A stretch of DNA of 64,000 nucleotides. Origin: Aliishimia sp965656085 (GTDB lineage Bacteria; Pseudomonadota; Alphaproteobacteria; Rhodobacterales; Rhodobacteraceae). Made by a program: the position numbers and the translations under genes. Below, in pieces: positions 24,182 through 32,494 of the stretch; the stretch's first letter is position 1, and each line of letters opens with the position of its first letter. The notes under the pieces were generated by a model. The model made no database searches. It had not been told where the DNA came from and was given only the letters and a program-made list of their open reading frames with translations. The stretch covers positions 1 to 64,000 of the forward strand of contig CBFHJA010000024.1 in the NCBI GenBank assembly GCA_965656085.1. The letters are read 5' to 3'.

Positions 24182-24628
24182 TCAGACGTCGGTTTGCAGG
24201 GCGCGGCGAATCTCGACGAGGAGCGTTTGCAGCTCGCCCAGTTTGTCGGGGCCGATGGCGGCCTCGATCTCGGCATAGACGGCGGCGCTTTCCGGGGCCG
24301 CGTTTCGCAGCACGTCGCGCCCGGCCTCGGTGAGGGCAAGCTGCGTCTTGCGCCCGTCGCCGGGGTCGCGGCGGCTCTCCACCCAGCCCTGATCGGTGAG
24401 TGTGCGCGTGATCCGCGTCAGCGACGGCAGCAGCACGCAGGCCCGGTCCGCCACTGTGCTCGCATCCTGCGCCCCGCCTTCATCCAGCACCCGCATCACC
24501 CGCCATTGCGCCTCGGTGATCCCGCGCGCGGCGAGCATCGGGCGGAAGCGCTCCATCACCTGCTCGCGGGTGCGCAGCAGCGAGATGGGCAGGGCGAGAT
24601 GGGTGGCGTCGAGTTGGGCGTCTTTCAT
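24182..24628 (-). CDS. hpaR: MarR-family regulator HpaR
   Basis: The protein has 148 residues and one MarR winged-helix domain: ITEAQWRVMRVLDEGGAQDASTVADRACVLLPSLTRITRTLTDQGWV, followed by the wing RRDPGDGRKTQLALTEAG. HpaR represses homoprotocatechuate catabolic genes until the aromatic acid is present. It is divergent from hpaF, and a perfect TTAACATGTTAA palindrome lies in the gap. Its similarity to HpaR and its position agree, so the specific name is well supported. Confidence 0.88.
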   Translation of the reverse strand: MKDAQLDATHLALPISLLRTREQVMERFRPMLAARGITEAQWRVMRVLDEGGAQDASTVADRACVLLPSLTRITRTLTDQGWVESRRDPGDGRKTQLALTEAGRDVLRNAAPESAAVYAEIEAAIGPDKLGELQTLLVEIRRALQTDV

Positions 24629-24671
24629 GGGACCAGCGTAGGCGAGACTGGCTTGACAGGCCAGAATTAAT

Positions 24672-24683
24672 TTAACATGTTAA
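24672..24683. promoter_or_regulatory. Putative HpaR operator
   Basis: TTAACATGTTAA is a perfect 12-bp palindrome in the AT-rich 83-bp gap between hpaR and hpaF, positioned to control both. Confidence 0.6.
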
Positions 24684-24711
24684 GCAAATGACTCGCCGGG
24701 GAGGGCGCGCC

Positions 24712-25101
24712 GTGCCACATCTGACCATCCAGCATTCGCCCGCGCTCGGGCAGCGCCACGACATGGCGGCGCTTTGCACGCGGCTTGCGCAGGTCATGGC
24801 CGATCAGGGCTGTTTCCCCGTGGGCGGCATCCGCGTGCGCGCCTGGCCCACGCCCGCCGAGGCGCTCGCCGATGGCCACCTCGAGAACGTCTATGCCGAC
24901 CTGATCCTGCGCATGGCGCGCGGGCGCAGCGCCGAGGTCAAGCGCGCCGCCGGGGCCGCGCTGATGGCCGAGGCCGAGGCCTTCTTCGCCGATGATCTCG
25001 CGCGCCCCCACATGATGCTCGCGCTGGAGATCGTCGAGATTGACCCGGAGTTTTCGTGGAAAACCAACACCATCCATGCCCGTCTGAAAGGGGAGACATG
25101 A
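24712..25101 (+). CDS. hpaF: 5-carboxymethyl-2-hydroxymuconate delta-isomerase
   Basis: This tautomerase-superfamily enzyme isomerises 5-carboxymethyl-2-hydroxymuconate in homoprotocatechuate degradation. The family needs an N-terminal proline freed by Met removal. The GTG at 24712 gives M-P-H-L-T-I-Q-H-S and has GGGGAGG upstream, so it was chosen over the ATG at 24688, which would bury that proline eight residues inside. The protein has 129 residues, the normal size. It carries the family segment PTPAEALADG and the C-terminal FSWKTNTIH. Its stop overlaps the ATG of hpaE. Confidence 0.88.
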   Translation: MPHLTIQHSPALGQRHDMAALCTRLAQVMADQGCFPVGGIRVRAWPTPAEALADGHLENVYADLILRMARGRSAEVKRAAGAALMAEAEAFFADDLARPHMMLALEIVEIDPEFSWKTNTIHARLKGET

Positions 25102-26609
25102 GCCAGCTCGACGCCAATATCGCCAAGGCACAGGGCTACCTTGCCCGCTTCGCCGAGGCCCCGACGCTGAATCAGATCGGCGGGCAAGCGGTGCCTGCTG
25201 CGTCCGGCCAGAACTTCGAGACCATCACCCCGGTGGACCTGACGCCGCTGGGCCAAGTCGCCCGTTCGGGTGCCGAGGACGTGGACGCCGCCGCCCGCGC
25301 CGCGCAAGGCGCTTTCAAGGACTGGGCCGCCATGCCCGGTGCGCAGCGCAAGACGCTCCTGCACGCCATCGCCGATGCCATCGTGGCCCGCGCCGAGGAG
25401 ATCGCCTTCGTCGAGGCCATGGACACCGGCCAAGCCATCCGCTTCATGTCCAAAGCCGCCCTGCGCGGCGCGGAGAACTTCCGCTTCTTCGCCGACAAGG
25501 CGGTCGAGGCGCGCGATGGGCAGTCGATCCACGCCCCCGGCCAGCTCAACGTCACCTCGCGCAGCCCCATCGGCCCGGTCGGCATCATCACCCCGTGGAA
25601 CACACCCTTCATGCTCTCCACATGGAAGATCGCCCCGGCGCTCGCGGCCGGCTGCACGGTGGTCCACAAACCCGCCGAACTGAGCCCGCTCACCGCCCGG
25701 CTGCTGGTGGAGATCGCCGAGGACGCGGGCCTGCCGCCCGGGGTCTGGAACACGGTCCACGGCATGGGCGAAGAGGCGGGCGCGGCGCTCACGGCGCATC
25801 CCTTGATCAAGGCGGTGGCCTTCGTGGGCGAGAGCAAGACCGGCTCGGCGATCATGGCGCAAGGCGCGCCCACGCTGAAACGCGTGCATTTCGAGCTGGG
25901 CGGCAAGAACCCGGTGATCGTCTTTGACGACGCCGATCTGGAACGCGCCGCTGATGCCGCCGTGTTCATGATCTACTCGCTCAATGGCGAGCGCTGCACG
26001 TCCTCCTCGCGCCTGCTGGTGCAGGACAGTATCCACGACGCCTTCACCGCGAAGGTCGCCGAGAAAGCCGCCCGCATCAAGGTCGGGCACCCGCTCGATC
26101 CGGACACCGTGGTCGGCCCGCTGATCCATCCCGGCCACATGGACAAGGTCACGTCCTATTTCGAGATCGCACAGGACGAGGGCGCGACGATCGCCGTCGG
26201 CGGCGCAGCCCTTGACCGGCCCGGCTGCTACGTCCCGCCGACGCTGTTCACAGGCGCGAAGCCCGACATGCGTATCGCGCAGGAGGAGATTTTCGGCCCC
26301 GTTCTGACCGCCTTGCCCTTCGCCACCGAAGAGGAGGCCATCGCGCTCGCAAATGGTGTGGATTATGGGCTCGCGGGCTATCTCTGGACCTCTGATGTCA
26401 CCCGCGCGCTGCGGGTCTCCGAGGCGATGGAGGCCGGAATGATCTGGGTGAACTCGGAAAACACGCGCCACCTGCCGACGCCCTTTGGCGGCGTGAAAGC
26501 CTCGGGCATTGGCCGCGATGGCGGGGATTGGTCCTTCGAATTCTACATGGAAACCAAGAACATCGCCTTCGCCACCACCGCCCATTCGATCCCCAAACTG
26601 GGAGGCTGA
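25098..26609 (+). CDS. hpaE: 5-carboxymethyl-2-hydroxymuconate semialdehyde dehydrogenase
   Basis: HpaE oxidises the ring-cleavage semialdehyde with NAD. The protein has 503 residues. Aldehyde dehydrogenase motifs are PWNTPFMLSTWKIAPALAAG, VAFVGES, the catalytic-Glu segment FELGGKNP, and the catalytic-Cys segment NGERCTSSSRL. The N-terminus and C-terminus match HpaE more closely than general aldehyde dehydrogenases. It overlaps hpaF by ATGA and is followed by hpaD after three bases, so the three are one transcript. Confidence 0.93.
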   Translation: MSQLDANIAKAQGYLARFAEAPTLNQIGGQAVPAASGQNFETITPVDLTPLGQVARSGAEDVDAAARAAQGAFKDWAAMPGAQRKTLLHAIADAIVARAEEIAFVEAMDTGQAIRFMSKAALRGAENFRFFADKAVEARDGQSIHAPGQLNVTSRSPIGPVGIITPWNTPFMLSTWKIAPALAAGCTVVHKPAELSPLTARLLVEIAEDAGLPPGVWNTVHGMGEEAGAALTAHPLIKAVAFVGESKTGSAIMAQGAPTLKRVHFELGGKNPVIVFDDADLERAADAAVFMIYSLNGERCTSSSRLLVQDSIHDAFTAKVAEKAARIKVGHPLDPDTVVGPLIHPGHMDKVTSYFEIAQDEGATIAVGGAALDRPGCYVPPTLFTGAKPDMRIAQEEIFGPVLTALPFATEEEAIALANGVDYGLAGYLWTSDVTRALRVSEAMEAGMIWVNSENTRHLPTPFGGVKASGIGRDGGDWSFEFYMETKNIAFATTAHSIPKLGG

Positions 26610-26612
26610 CCG

Positions 26613-27593
26613 ATGCCTTTGCCACCCCCGAACCTCTATCCCGACTTCAACACGATCCGCCTGAGCCACGTGGTCTACACGGTCACAGACCTTGCCGCCT
26701 CGCGTGCCTTCTACGTGGACACGCTCGGGCTGCAGGTGACCGCCGAGGAGGGCCATCGGCTCTACCTGCGCGCCATGGAGGAGCGCGGCAATCACTGCAT
26801 CGTGCTGGAACAGGGCGCAGAGCCGCGTGCGCAGGTGCTGGGCTTCAAGGTCTTCGCCGAGGCTGATCTCGATGCGGCGCATAAGTGGTTCTCGGAGCGC
26901 GGCCATCCGGTGTCTTGGGTGGACCGTCCGCATCAGGGCCGCACGCTGCTGACCACCGACAACATGGGCACCCCCATCGAGTTCTACCACCACATGGGCC
27001 GCCTGCCGCCGATCCATCAGAAATACGCGCTTTATCACGGGGTCAAACCGCTGCGGATCGACCATTTCAACTGCTTTTCCACGAATGTGGATGAAAGCGT
27101 CGCCTTCTGGAACGAGATCGGCTTCCGCGTCACGGAATATACCGAGGATGCCGAGTCGGGGCGGCTCTGGGCGGCGTGGATGCACCGCAAGGGCGGCGTG
27201 CATGACATGGCCTTCACCAACGGGCGCGGGCCGCGCCTGCACCACGTGGCCTTCTGGGTACCGAACCCGCTCAACATCATCGATCTGCTCGATCTGATGA
27301 GCACGACGGGCTATGTCGCCCATATCGAGCGCGGCCCCGGACGGCACGGGATTTCCAACGCGTTCTTCCTCTACATCCGCGACCCGGACGGGCACCGTGT
27401 GGAGATTTACTGCTCTGATTATCAGACAGTGGACCCCGATCTGGAGCCGATCCATTGGGATCTCAAGGACCCGCAGCGCCAGACTTTGTGGGGCGCGCCC
27501 GCGCCGCGCTCGTGGTTCGAGGAGGGGACGCTCTTCGAGGGGGTCGAGGTGGGGGAGCCGACGCTGGAGGCACAACCGATTGTTGCGCCTTGA
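26613..27593 (+). CDS. hpaD: 3,4-dihydroxyphenylacetate 2,3-dioxygenase, type I extradiol (VOC fold)
   Basis: HpaD opens the ring of homoprotocatechuate next to the hydroxyls. The protein has 326 residues with two VOC domains. The metal ligands are visible in the second domain: H151 (IDHFN), H210/H211 (LHHVAFW) and E264 (HRVEIY), close to the H155, H214, E267 of the Brevibacterium enzyme, which uses iron. The C-terminal tail DWxxxDPQRQTLWG-like segment is also of that type. It is the last gene before a terminator-like module. Confidence 0.92.
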   Translation: MPLPPPNLYPDFNTIRLSHVVYTVTDLAASRAFYVDTLGLQVTAEEGHRLYLRAMEERGNHCIVLEQGAEPRAQVLGFKVFAEADLDAAHKWFSERGHPVSWVDRPHQGRTLLTTDNMGTPIEFYHHMGRLPPIHQKYALYHGVKPLRIDHFNCFSTNVDESVAFWNEIGFRVTEYTEDAESGRLWAAWMHRKGGVHDMAFTNGRGPRLHHVAFWVPNPLNIIDLLDLMSTTGYVAHIERGPGRHGISNAFFLYIRDPDGHRVEIYCSDYQTVDPDLEPIHWDLKDPQRQTLWGAPAPRSWFEEGTLFEGVEVGEPTLEAQPIVAP

Positions 27594-27654
27594 CGGCGCC
27601 CGGGGAAGGGGGCTGCCGCCCCCTCGGCCTTTGGCCTCCCTGGGCTCCGCCCGT

Positions 27655-27742
27655 TCAGGTCTCACAGGCTCCCCCGGAGCCTGTGCCGCAAAGCGGACCG
27701 ACCTTCACCCCCCGCGGATATTTTTGTCAAAAGGAAAACAGG
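27655..27742 (+). terminator. Terminator-like repeated module, copy 3
   Basis: A hairpin (CAGGCTCCCCCGGAGCCTG) is followed some 40 bases later by GGATATTTTTGTCAAAAGGAAAACAGG. It follows hpaD in the same direction. The gap 27594-27853 holds only this and a second ACTCCGGGGAGT palindrome near 27804-27815. Confidence 0.6.
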
Positions 27743-27853
27743 AATTGGGGCTTGGTGGGGCGGTTGCGCTTTATGACCACTTGCCCTTTCACTGAGCCGG
27801 TAAACTCCGGGGAGTTTGAGGGGCCAGCCCCTCGGTTTTGGTAAGGAAAAGAC

Positions 27854-29257
27854 ATGAACTGGGATGAATTCGCCGAGTGGTCGGCCAAGATCGGGCAATG
27901 GGGCGCGGACTACCACAAATCGCTTCGCGACCGCCCCGTGCGCGCGCAGACCCGCCCCGGCGAGATCGCGGCGCACCTGCCCGCACACCCGCCCGAAGGC
28001 CCCGAAGCGATGGCGGAGATCTTCGCCGATATCGACCGGGTCGTGATGCCGGGCCTGACCCATTGGCAGCACCCGCGCTTCTTCGCCTATTTCAACTCCA
28101 ACGCCGCCCCGCCCTCGATGCTCGCCGATCAAGTGACCTCGATCCTCGCCGCGCAATGCATGCTCTGGCAAACCTCGCCCGCCGCCACCGAAATCGAGAC
28201 CCGCGTGCTCGACTGGCTCCGGCAGGGGCTGGGCTTGCCCGAAGGTTTCGCAGGCGTCATCCAGGACAGCGCCTCTTCGGCAACCCTCGCTGCCGTGCTC
28301 ACCATGCGCGAACGCGCCCTCAATTTCGAGGGCAACCAATCGGGCCTCGCGGGCGGCCCCACCCTGCGCATCTATTGCAGCGCCGAGGTGCATAGCTCGA
28401 TCGACAAGGCGATCTGGATTGCCGGGATAGGCCAGCACAACCTCGTCAAACTCCCCATCCTGCCGGGCGACCCCCGGCGCGGCATCGACACCGAAGCGCT
28501 GCGCGCCGCCATCGAGGCCGACCTTGCGGAAGGCCTCCGCCCCGCCGGGATAATCTCCTGCGTCGGCGGCACCGGCACCGGCGCGTCCGACAACGTGGCC
28601 GCCGTCATGGACATCGCCGAAGCCCATGATCTCTACACCCATGTGGACGCAGCCTGGGCGGGCTCGGCGATGCTCTGCCCCGAGTTCCGCGACCTCTGGG
28701 CCGGGGTGGAGCGCGCCGACAGCGTCGTGATGAACCCCCACAAATGGCTCGGCACGAATTTCGACCTCTGCGCCCATTACGTCCGCGACCCCGAAAGCCT
28801 CGTGCGCACGCTTGGCATCCAGCCCGACTACCTCAAGACCCAAGGCGCGGACGGCATCATCAACTATTCCGAATGGTCGATCCCGCTGGGCCGCCGCTTC
28901 CGGGCGCTCAAACTGTGGTTCCTGATCCGCTCTTATGGCCTCGACGGCCTGCGCACCCGCCTGCGCAACCATGTGGACTGGGTGCAGGGCCTGTGCGAGC
29001 GTCTGCGCGACCACCCGTCCTTCGAGATCGTCACCGACCCGATCCTCGCGCTCTTCACCTTCCGCCTGCGCGCGGGCGACGATGCGACCGCCGCGCTGAT
29101 CCAGAAGATCAACGACGACGGGCGCATTTATCTGACCCAGACCCGCGTCGACGGGCAATTCGTGATCCGCTTCACCGGCTGCCAGTTCGACGCCACGAAA
29201 GAGGATGTGGACATGGCCTATGACGTGATCACGGAATTGGCGGAGGGGATGACATGA
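27854..29257 (+). CDS. Pyridoxal-phosphate-dependent aromatic L-amino acid decarboxylase
   Basis: The protein has 467 residues of the group II decarboxylase family. The PLP lysine is K297 in NPHKWLG, the pyridine-nitrogen Asp is D265 in HVDAAW, and H180 (EVHSSIDK) stacks on the cofactor. The loop tyrosine that separates decarboxylases from aldehyde synthases is present as Y326 (QPDYLK), so amine formation is predicted. Candidates are tyrosine, DOPA or phenylalanine-type substrates. It overlaps hpaG by ATGA, which links amine formation to the homoprotocatechuate route. A separate start region after the terminator-like module suggests a second transcription unit. Confidence 0.9.
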   Translation: MNWDEFAEWSAKIGQWGADYHKSLRDRPVRAQTRPGEIAAHLPAHPPEGPEAMAEIFADIDRVVMPGLTHWQHPRFFAYFNSNAAPPSMLADQVTSILAAQCMLWQTSPAATEIETRVLDWLRQGLGLPEGFAGVIQDSASSATLAAVLTMRERALNFEGNQSGLAGGPTLRIYCSAEVHSSIDKAIWIAGIGQHNLVKLPILPGDPRRGIDTEALRAAIEADLAEGLRPAGIISCVGGTGTGASDNVAAVMDIAEAHDLYTHVDAAWAGSAMLCPEFRDLWAGVERADSVVMNPHKWLGTNFDLCAHYVRDPESLVRTLGIQPDYLKTQGADGIINYSEWSIPLGRRFRALKLWFLIRSYGLDGLRTRLRNHVDWVQGLCERLRDHPSFEIVTDPILALFTFRLRAGDDATAALIQKINDDGRIYLTQTRVDGQFVIRFTGCQFDATKEDVDMAYDVITELAEGMT

Positions 29258-30108
29258 GACTGGCGACGGCCCGCGTTGGCGGACGGACAACATGGGGCAT
29301 TGTGACGGAGGACGGCTTTGTAGACCTCGCGCCCGACCACCCCGAGATGCCGACCCTCAAGGAGGTGATAGAGCAGGGCGCGATGCAGGAACTGGCGCTC
29401 ACTCATCACGGCGACAGCCCGACCGACGCGCTCGACGAGCTGACATTCGAGCCGCCGATCCCGGCCCCGGGCAAGATCATCTGCGTCGGCGTCAACTTCC
29501 CCGACCGCAATGCCGAGTACAAGGACGGGCAGGAGGCGCCGCCCAACATGTCGCTCTTTCCGCGCTTTGCCGACAGCTTCACCGGCGCGGGCCAGCCCCT
29601 GATCCGCCCGCCGGAAAGTCACAAGCTGGACTACGAGGGCGAGATCGCAGTCGTGATCGGCAAACCCGGCCGCCGCATCGCCGAGACCGATGCCTATGAC
29701 CACATCGCAGCGCTCACGCTCTGCAACGAAGGCACAATCCGCGACTGGGTCCGCCACGCGAAATTCAACGTCACCCAAGGCAAGAACTGGCACCGCTCGG
29801 GCGCGCTGGGCCCGTGGCTGGTCCCCTTCACCCATGCCGCGCAACTGGACGACGTGGAGATTACCACCCACGTCAACGGGGAGCTGCGCCAGCAGGACCG
29901 CACCTCCCGGATGCTCTTTCCCATCCGCCGCCAGATCGCTTACATCTCCACCTTCACGCCGCTCGCTCCGGGCGATATCATCGTCACCGGAACCCCGACC
30001 GGGGCCGGGGCGCGGCTCGACCCGCCGCAATTTCTCAAACCCGGCGATGTGATCGAGGTGCGCGCCACGGGGATCGGCACGCTGACAAACGGAGTCGAGG
30101 ACGAATGA
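29254..30108 (+). CDS. hpaG: Fumarylacetoacetate hydrolase-family HpaG (isomerase/decarboxylase)
   Basis: HpaG decarboxylates and isomerises the C7 ring-fission product in homoprotocatechuate breakdown. The protein has 284 residues, a single FAH domain, shorter than the two-domain E. coli HpaG. Family segments are KIICVGVNFPDRNAEY, DYEGEIAVVIGKPGR (acidic metal ligands), RHAKFNVTQGKNW and ITGTPTGAG-like VTGTPTGAG. Both ends overlap neighbours by ATGA. Because FAH proteins vary in substrate, the assignment depends on the surrounding hpa genes. Confidence 0.85.
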   Translation: MRLATARVGGRTTWGIVTEDGFVDLAPDHPEMPTLKEVIEQGAMQELALTHHGDSPTDALDELTFEPPIPAPGKIICVGVNFPDRNAEYKDGQEAPPNMSLFPRFADSFTGAGQPLIRPPESHKLDYEGEIAVVIGKPGRRIAETDAYDHIAALTLCNEGTIRDWVRHAKFNVTQGKNWHRSGALGPWLVPFTHAAQLDDVEITTHVNGELRQQDRTSRMLFPIRRQIAYISTFTPLAPGDIIVTGTPTGAGARLDPPQFLKPGDVIEVRATGIGTLTNGVEDE

Positions 30109-30908
30109 AACTCACGGATGCGCAGATCGACGAGGCGGCCGACGCGCTCTTTGCCGCCGAGATCACCGGGCAGCAGATCGGGCTTTTGTCCTCCACCTAT
30201 CCGCGCATGTCGATGGACGACGCCTACGCGGTGCAGCGCGCGCTCGTGGCCAAGCGCCGGGCGACGGGGCGCGAGATCATCGGCTGGAAGATCGGCCTGA
30301 CCTCGAAGGCGATGCAGGCGGCGCTCCATATCGACATCCCCGACAGCGGCGTGCTCTTCGACGACATGCTGTTCGAGACCGGCGACACGGTCGCGAAGGG
30401 CCGTTTCATCGCGCCGCGCGTGGAGACCGAGATCGCCTTCGTGATGAAATCCGATCTGGACGGGCCGTCGGACCGCGATGCGGTGCTGGAGGCGACTGAT
30501 TATGTCGCCCCGGCGCTGGAGCTTCTCGACACGCGGGTGAAACGGCTCGATCCGACCACGTCGATGCCGCGCAAGATCGTCGACACGATCTCCGACAACG
30601 CCGCCAATGCCGGGCTGGTGCTGGGCCGCGAACGGCACGATCCTCTGGACGTGGATTTGCGCCATGTGGGCGCGATCCTAATGCGCGACGGCGAGGTCGA
30701 GGAAACCGGCCTCGGGGCCGGGGTGCTGAATGATCCGGTGACCTCGGTGGTCTGGCTGACCGAACGGCTGGGCGGCTATGGCATGAGCCTGCGGCGCGGC
30801 GATATCGTGCTCTCGGGCAGCTTTGTGCGCCCCGTGGAGGCGCCGTCCGGCTCGGTTTTCGAGGCCGATTTCGGCGGGTTCGGGTCGGTGGCGATCTCCT
30901 TCGCGTAG
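30105..30908 (+). CDS. hpaH: 2-oxo-hept-4-ene-1,7-dioate hydratase
   Basis: HpaH adds water to 2-oxo-hept-4-ene-1,7-dioate before aldol cleavage. The protein has 267 residues, the standard size. Diagnostic segments are GWKIGLTSKAMQ, DSGVLFDDMLF, RVETEIAFVM (metal-binding acids) and TISDNAANAGLVLG. The aldolase HpaI that should follow, and the 4-hydroxyphenylacetate hydroxylase HpaBC, are not in the window. A terminator-like module follows. Confidence 0.93.
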   Translation: MKLTDAQIDEAADALFAAEITGQQIGLLSSTYPRMSMDDAYAVQRALVAKRRATGREIIGWKIGLTSKAMQAALHIDIPDSGVLFDDMLFETGDTVAKGRFIAPRVETEIAFVMKSDLDGPSDRDAVLEATDYVAPALELLDTRVKRLDPTTSMPRKIVDTISDNAANAGLVLGRERHDPLDVDLRHVGAILMRDGEVEETGLGAGVLNDPVTSVVWLTERLGGYGMSLRRGDIVLSGSFVRPVEAPSGSVFEADFGGFGSVAISFA

Positions 30909-30949
30909 CGTTTTGAATGTGGTTCCGCTCGCTTTGCGATCGGCAGAGG

Positions 30950-31023
30950 GGCGCGCCTTCGGCGCGCGGGGGAGCTCTGCTCCCCTCACCCCTCGGGATA
31001 TTTTGCGCCAAAGGAAGACAGGG
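30950..31023 (+). terminator. Terminator-like repeated module, copy 4
   Basis: GCGCGCCTTCGGCGCGC and GGGGAGCTCTGCTCCCC hairpins precede CTCGGGATATTTTGCGCCAAAGGAAGACAGG. It follows hpaH in the same direction. Confidence 0.65.
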
Positions 31024-31056
31024 GCGGGGCGCCCAGGATGGCGACGTGGGACTCTG

Positions 31057-31075
31057 TGGGGTGGGCAATTTGCCG
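31057..31075. repeat. GGGCAA-type palindrome
   Basis: GGTGGGCAATTTGCCGACC lies between terminator module 4 and repeat copy B, in the same composite order (reversed) as copies A and D. Confidence 0.5.
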
Positions 31076-31088
31076 ACCATGCCCAAAT

Positions 31089-31273
31089 GGTTAACGCCGA
31101 CGCACCGAACGGTGCGTTAACCCGTGAACGAATCCAAACCGAGCCATACAGGTGCCATACGCTTTGCCATACGCGGTGCCATACACCTGCCACACCTTGT
31201 TTTTATGGCGTTAACCCGCGTTTCGGGCGTGTCGCGCGATTTTGAGGTGTTGCGTGCGGTCGTTGGGTTAACC
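31089..31273 (-). repeat. Dispersed GTTAAC/GTATGGC repeat, copy B
   Basis: Reverse orientation, ends GGTTAACGCC and GGGTTAACC. Four GCCATAC units plus one GCCACAC are visible with 11-12 bp spacing, followed by TTGTTTTTATGG. Together with the module and palindrome before it this fills the 424-bp gap 30909-31332. Confidence 0.85.
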
Positions 31274-31332
31274 ATCTCCCTTGTGAGCCCACTCGATAAG
31301 TGACACGCTGAGGCCAACAAAGGGAGATACCC

Positions 31333-32412
31333 ATGACGCATGACAGCATTCGCCGGACCACCGGGCGTGGCCAGACCTACGATTCCTTGCTCGACACGGT
31401 CGGCAACACACCTGCGATCCGGATCAACAACCTCGCCCCCGAAGGCGTGGAACTCTATGTTAAAGCAGAGTTTTTCAACCCCGCCGCCTCCGTGAAGGAC
31501 CGCCTTGCGCTGGGGATCATCGAAGCCGCCGAGCGCGCCGGGGTGCTGAAGCCGGGCCAGACCGTGGTCGAGGCCACCTCCGGCAATACCGGCATCGGGC
31601 TTGCGATGGTCTGCGCGCAGAAAGGCTATCCCCTCGTTGTGACCATGGTCGAAACCTTCTCCGTGGAACGCCGCAAACTGATGCGCATGCTTGGCGCGAA
31701 AGTTGTGCTGACGCCCAAGGAAGAGAAGGGTTTTGGCATGTATAACAAGGCGGTAGAGCTTGCCGAGGCCAATGGCTGGTTCCTTGCCTCGCAGTTTGAA
31801 TCGCAGGCCAATGCCGATATCCACGAGGCCACCACCGGTCCGGAAATCGTGAATGATTTCAAGGACAAGAAGCTCGATTATCTGGTCACCGGCTACGGCA
31901 CCGGCGGCACCGTGACCGGCATCGGGCGGGTATTGCGCCGCGAGCGGCCCGACACGAAAATCATCCTCACCGAGCCCGAAAACGCCGCCCTCATCGGGTC
32001 CGGCACCGCGCAGGGCCGCACCGAGGCTGGCGGGCCAGCCCATAGCCACCCGGCCTTCAACCCGCACCCGATTCAGGGCTGGACCCCAGACTTCATCCCG
32101 AAGGTCTTGCAGGAGGCCATCGACAGCAAATTCTACGACGATCTGATCCCGGTCGCAGGCGCCGATGGCATCGCATGGGCGCGGCGGCTGGCGAAGGAGG
32201 AGGGGATTTTCACTGGGATTTCAGGTGGTTCTACCTTTGCCGTCTCACAGGATGTCGCCAAGACGGCCGCGCCCGGGTCGGTGATCCTCTGCATGCTCCC
32301 GGACACCGGCGAGCGCTATCTGTCGACGCCGATGTTCGATGGGGTCGAGGCGGAGATGAGCGACGAAGAGCGCGCGATTTCGGCCTCGACGCCGGGCTAT
32401 CAGATGGGGTGA
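31333..32412 (+). CDS. cysK: Cysteine synthase A (O-acetylserine sulfhydrylase)
   Basis: This PLP enzyme makes cysteine from O-acetylserine and sulfide. The protein has 359 residues. The PLP lysine is K55 in NPAASVKDR. The substrate loop is EATSGNTGIGLA, and the phosphate-binding loop is GYGTGGTVTGIGRVL. The C-terminal extension (after about residue 310) is slightly longer than in E. coli CysK. The ATG follows AAAGGGAGA. It is close to repeat copy B upstream and is followed by terminator-like module 5. Confidence 0.9.
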   Translation: MTHDSIRRTTGRGQTYDSLLDTVGNTPAIRINNLAPEGVELYVKAEFFNPAASVKDRLALGIIEAAERAGVLKPGQTVVEATSGNTGIGLAMVCAQKGYPLVVTMVETFSVERRKLMRMLGAKVVLTPKEEKGFGMYNKAVELAEANGWFLASQFESQANADIHEATTGPEIVNDFKDKKLDYLVTGYGTGGTVTGIGRVLRRERPDTKIILTEPENAALIGSGTAQGRTEAGGPAHSHPAFNPHPIQGWTPDFIPKVLQEAIDSKFYDDLIPVAGADGIAWARRLAKEEGIFTGISGGSTFAVSQDVAKTAAPGSVILCMLPDTGERYLSTPMFDGVEAEMSDEERAISASTPGYQMG

Positions 32413-32478
32413 CGCGCCTATGGCGCGTTCTGGGGGTCCACCCCAGACCCGGGGATATTCATAGCCAAAGGAAAACAG
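32411..32478 (+). terminator. Terminator-like repeated module, copy 5
   Basis: GACGCGCCTATGGCGCGTT and TGGGGGTCCACCCCA hairpins precede GGGGATATTCATAGCCAAAGGAAAACAG. It follows cysK; its conserved tail ends 17 bases before the next start codon, so the tail and the ribosome-binding region are adjacent. Confidence 0.6.
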
Positions 32479-32494
32479 CAAGGGAGCGTGGAGC

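Noticed and set aside
24891..27665. A 924-residue minus-strand open frame across hpaF-hpaD
   Set aside because: Same shadow effect; the plus-strand genes have clear motifs and overlaps.
31089..31245. A recurrent peptide pattern (CHT repeats, then ATPCFYGVN) when the GTATGGC repeats are translated
   Set aside because: It appears in copies A, B and E but has no consistent start codon or ribosome-binding site, is broken in copy C, and follows from the nucleotide repeat itself.
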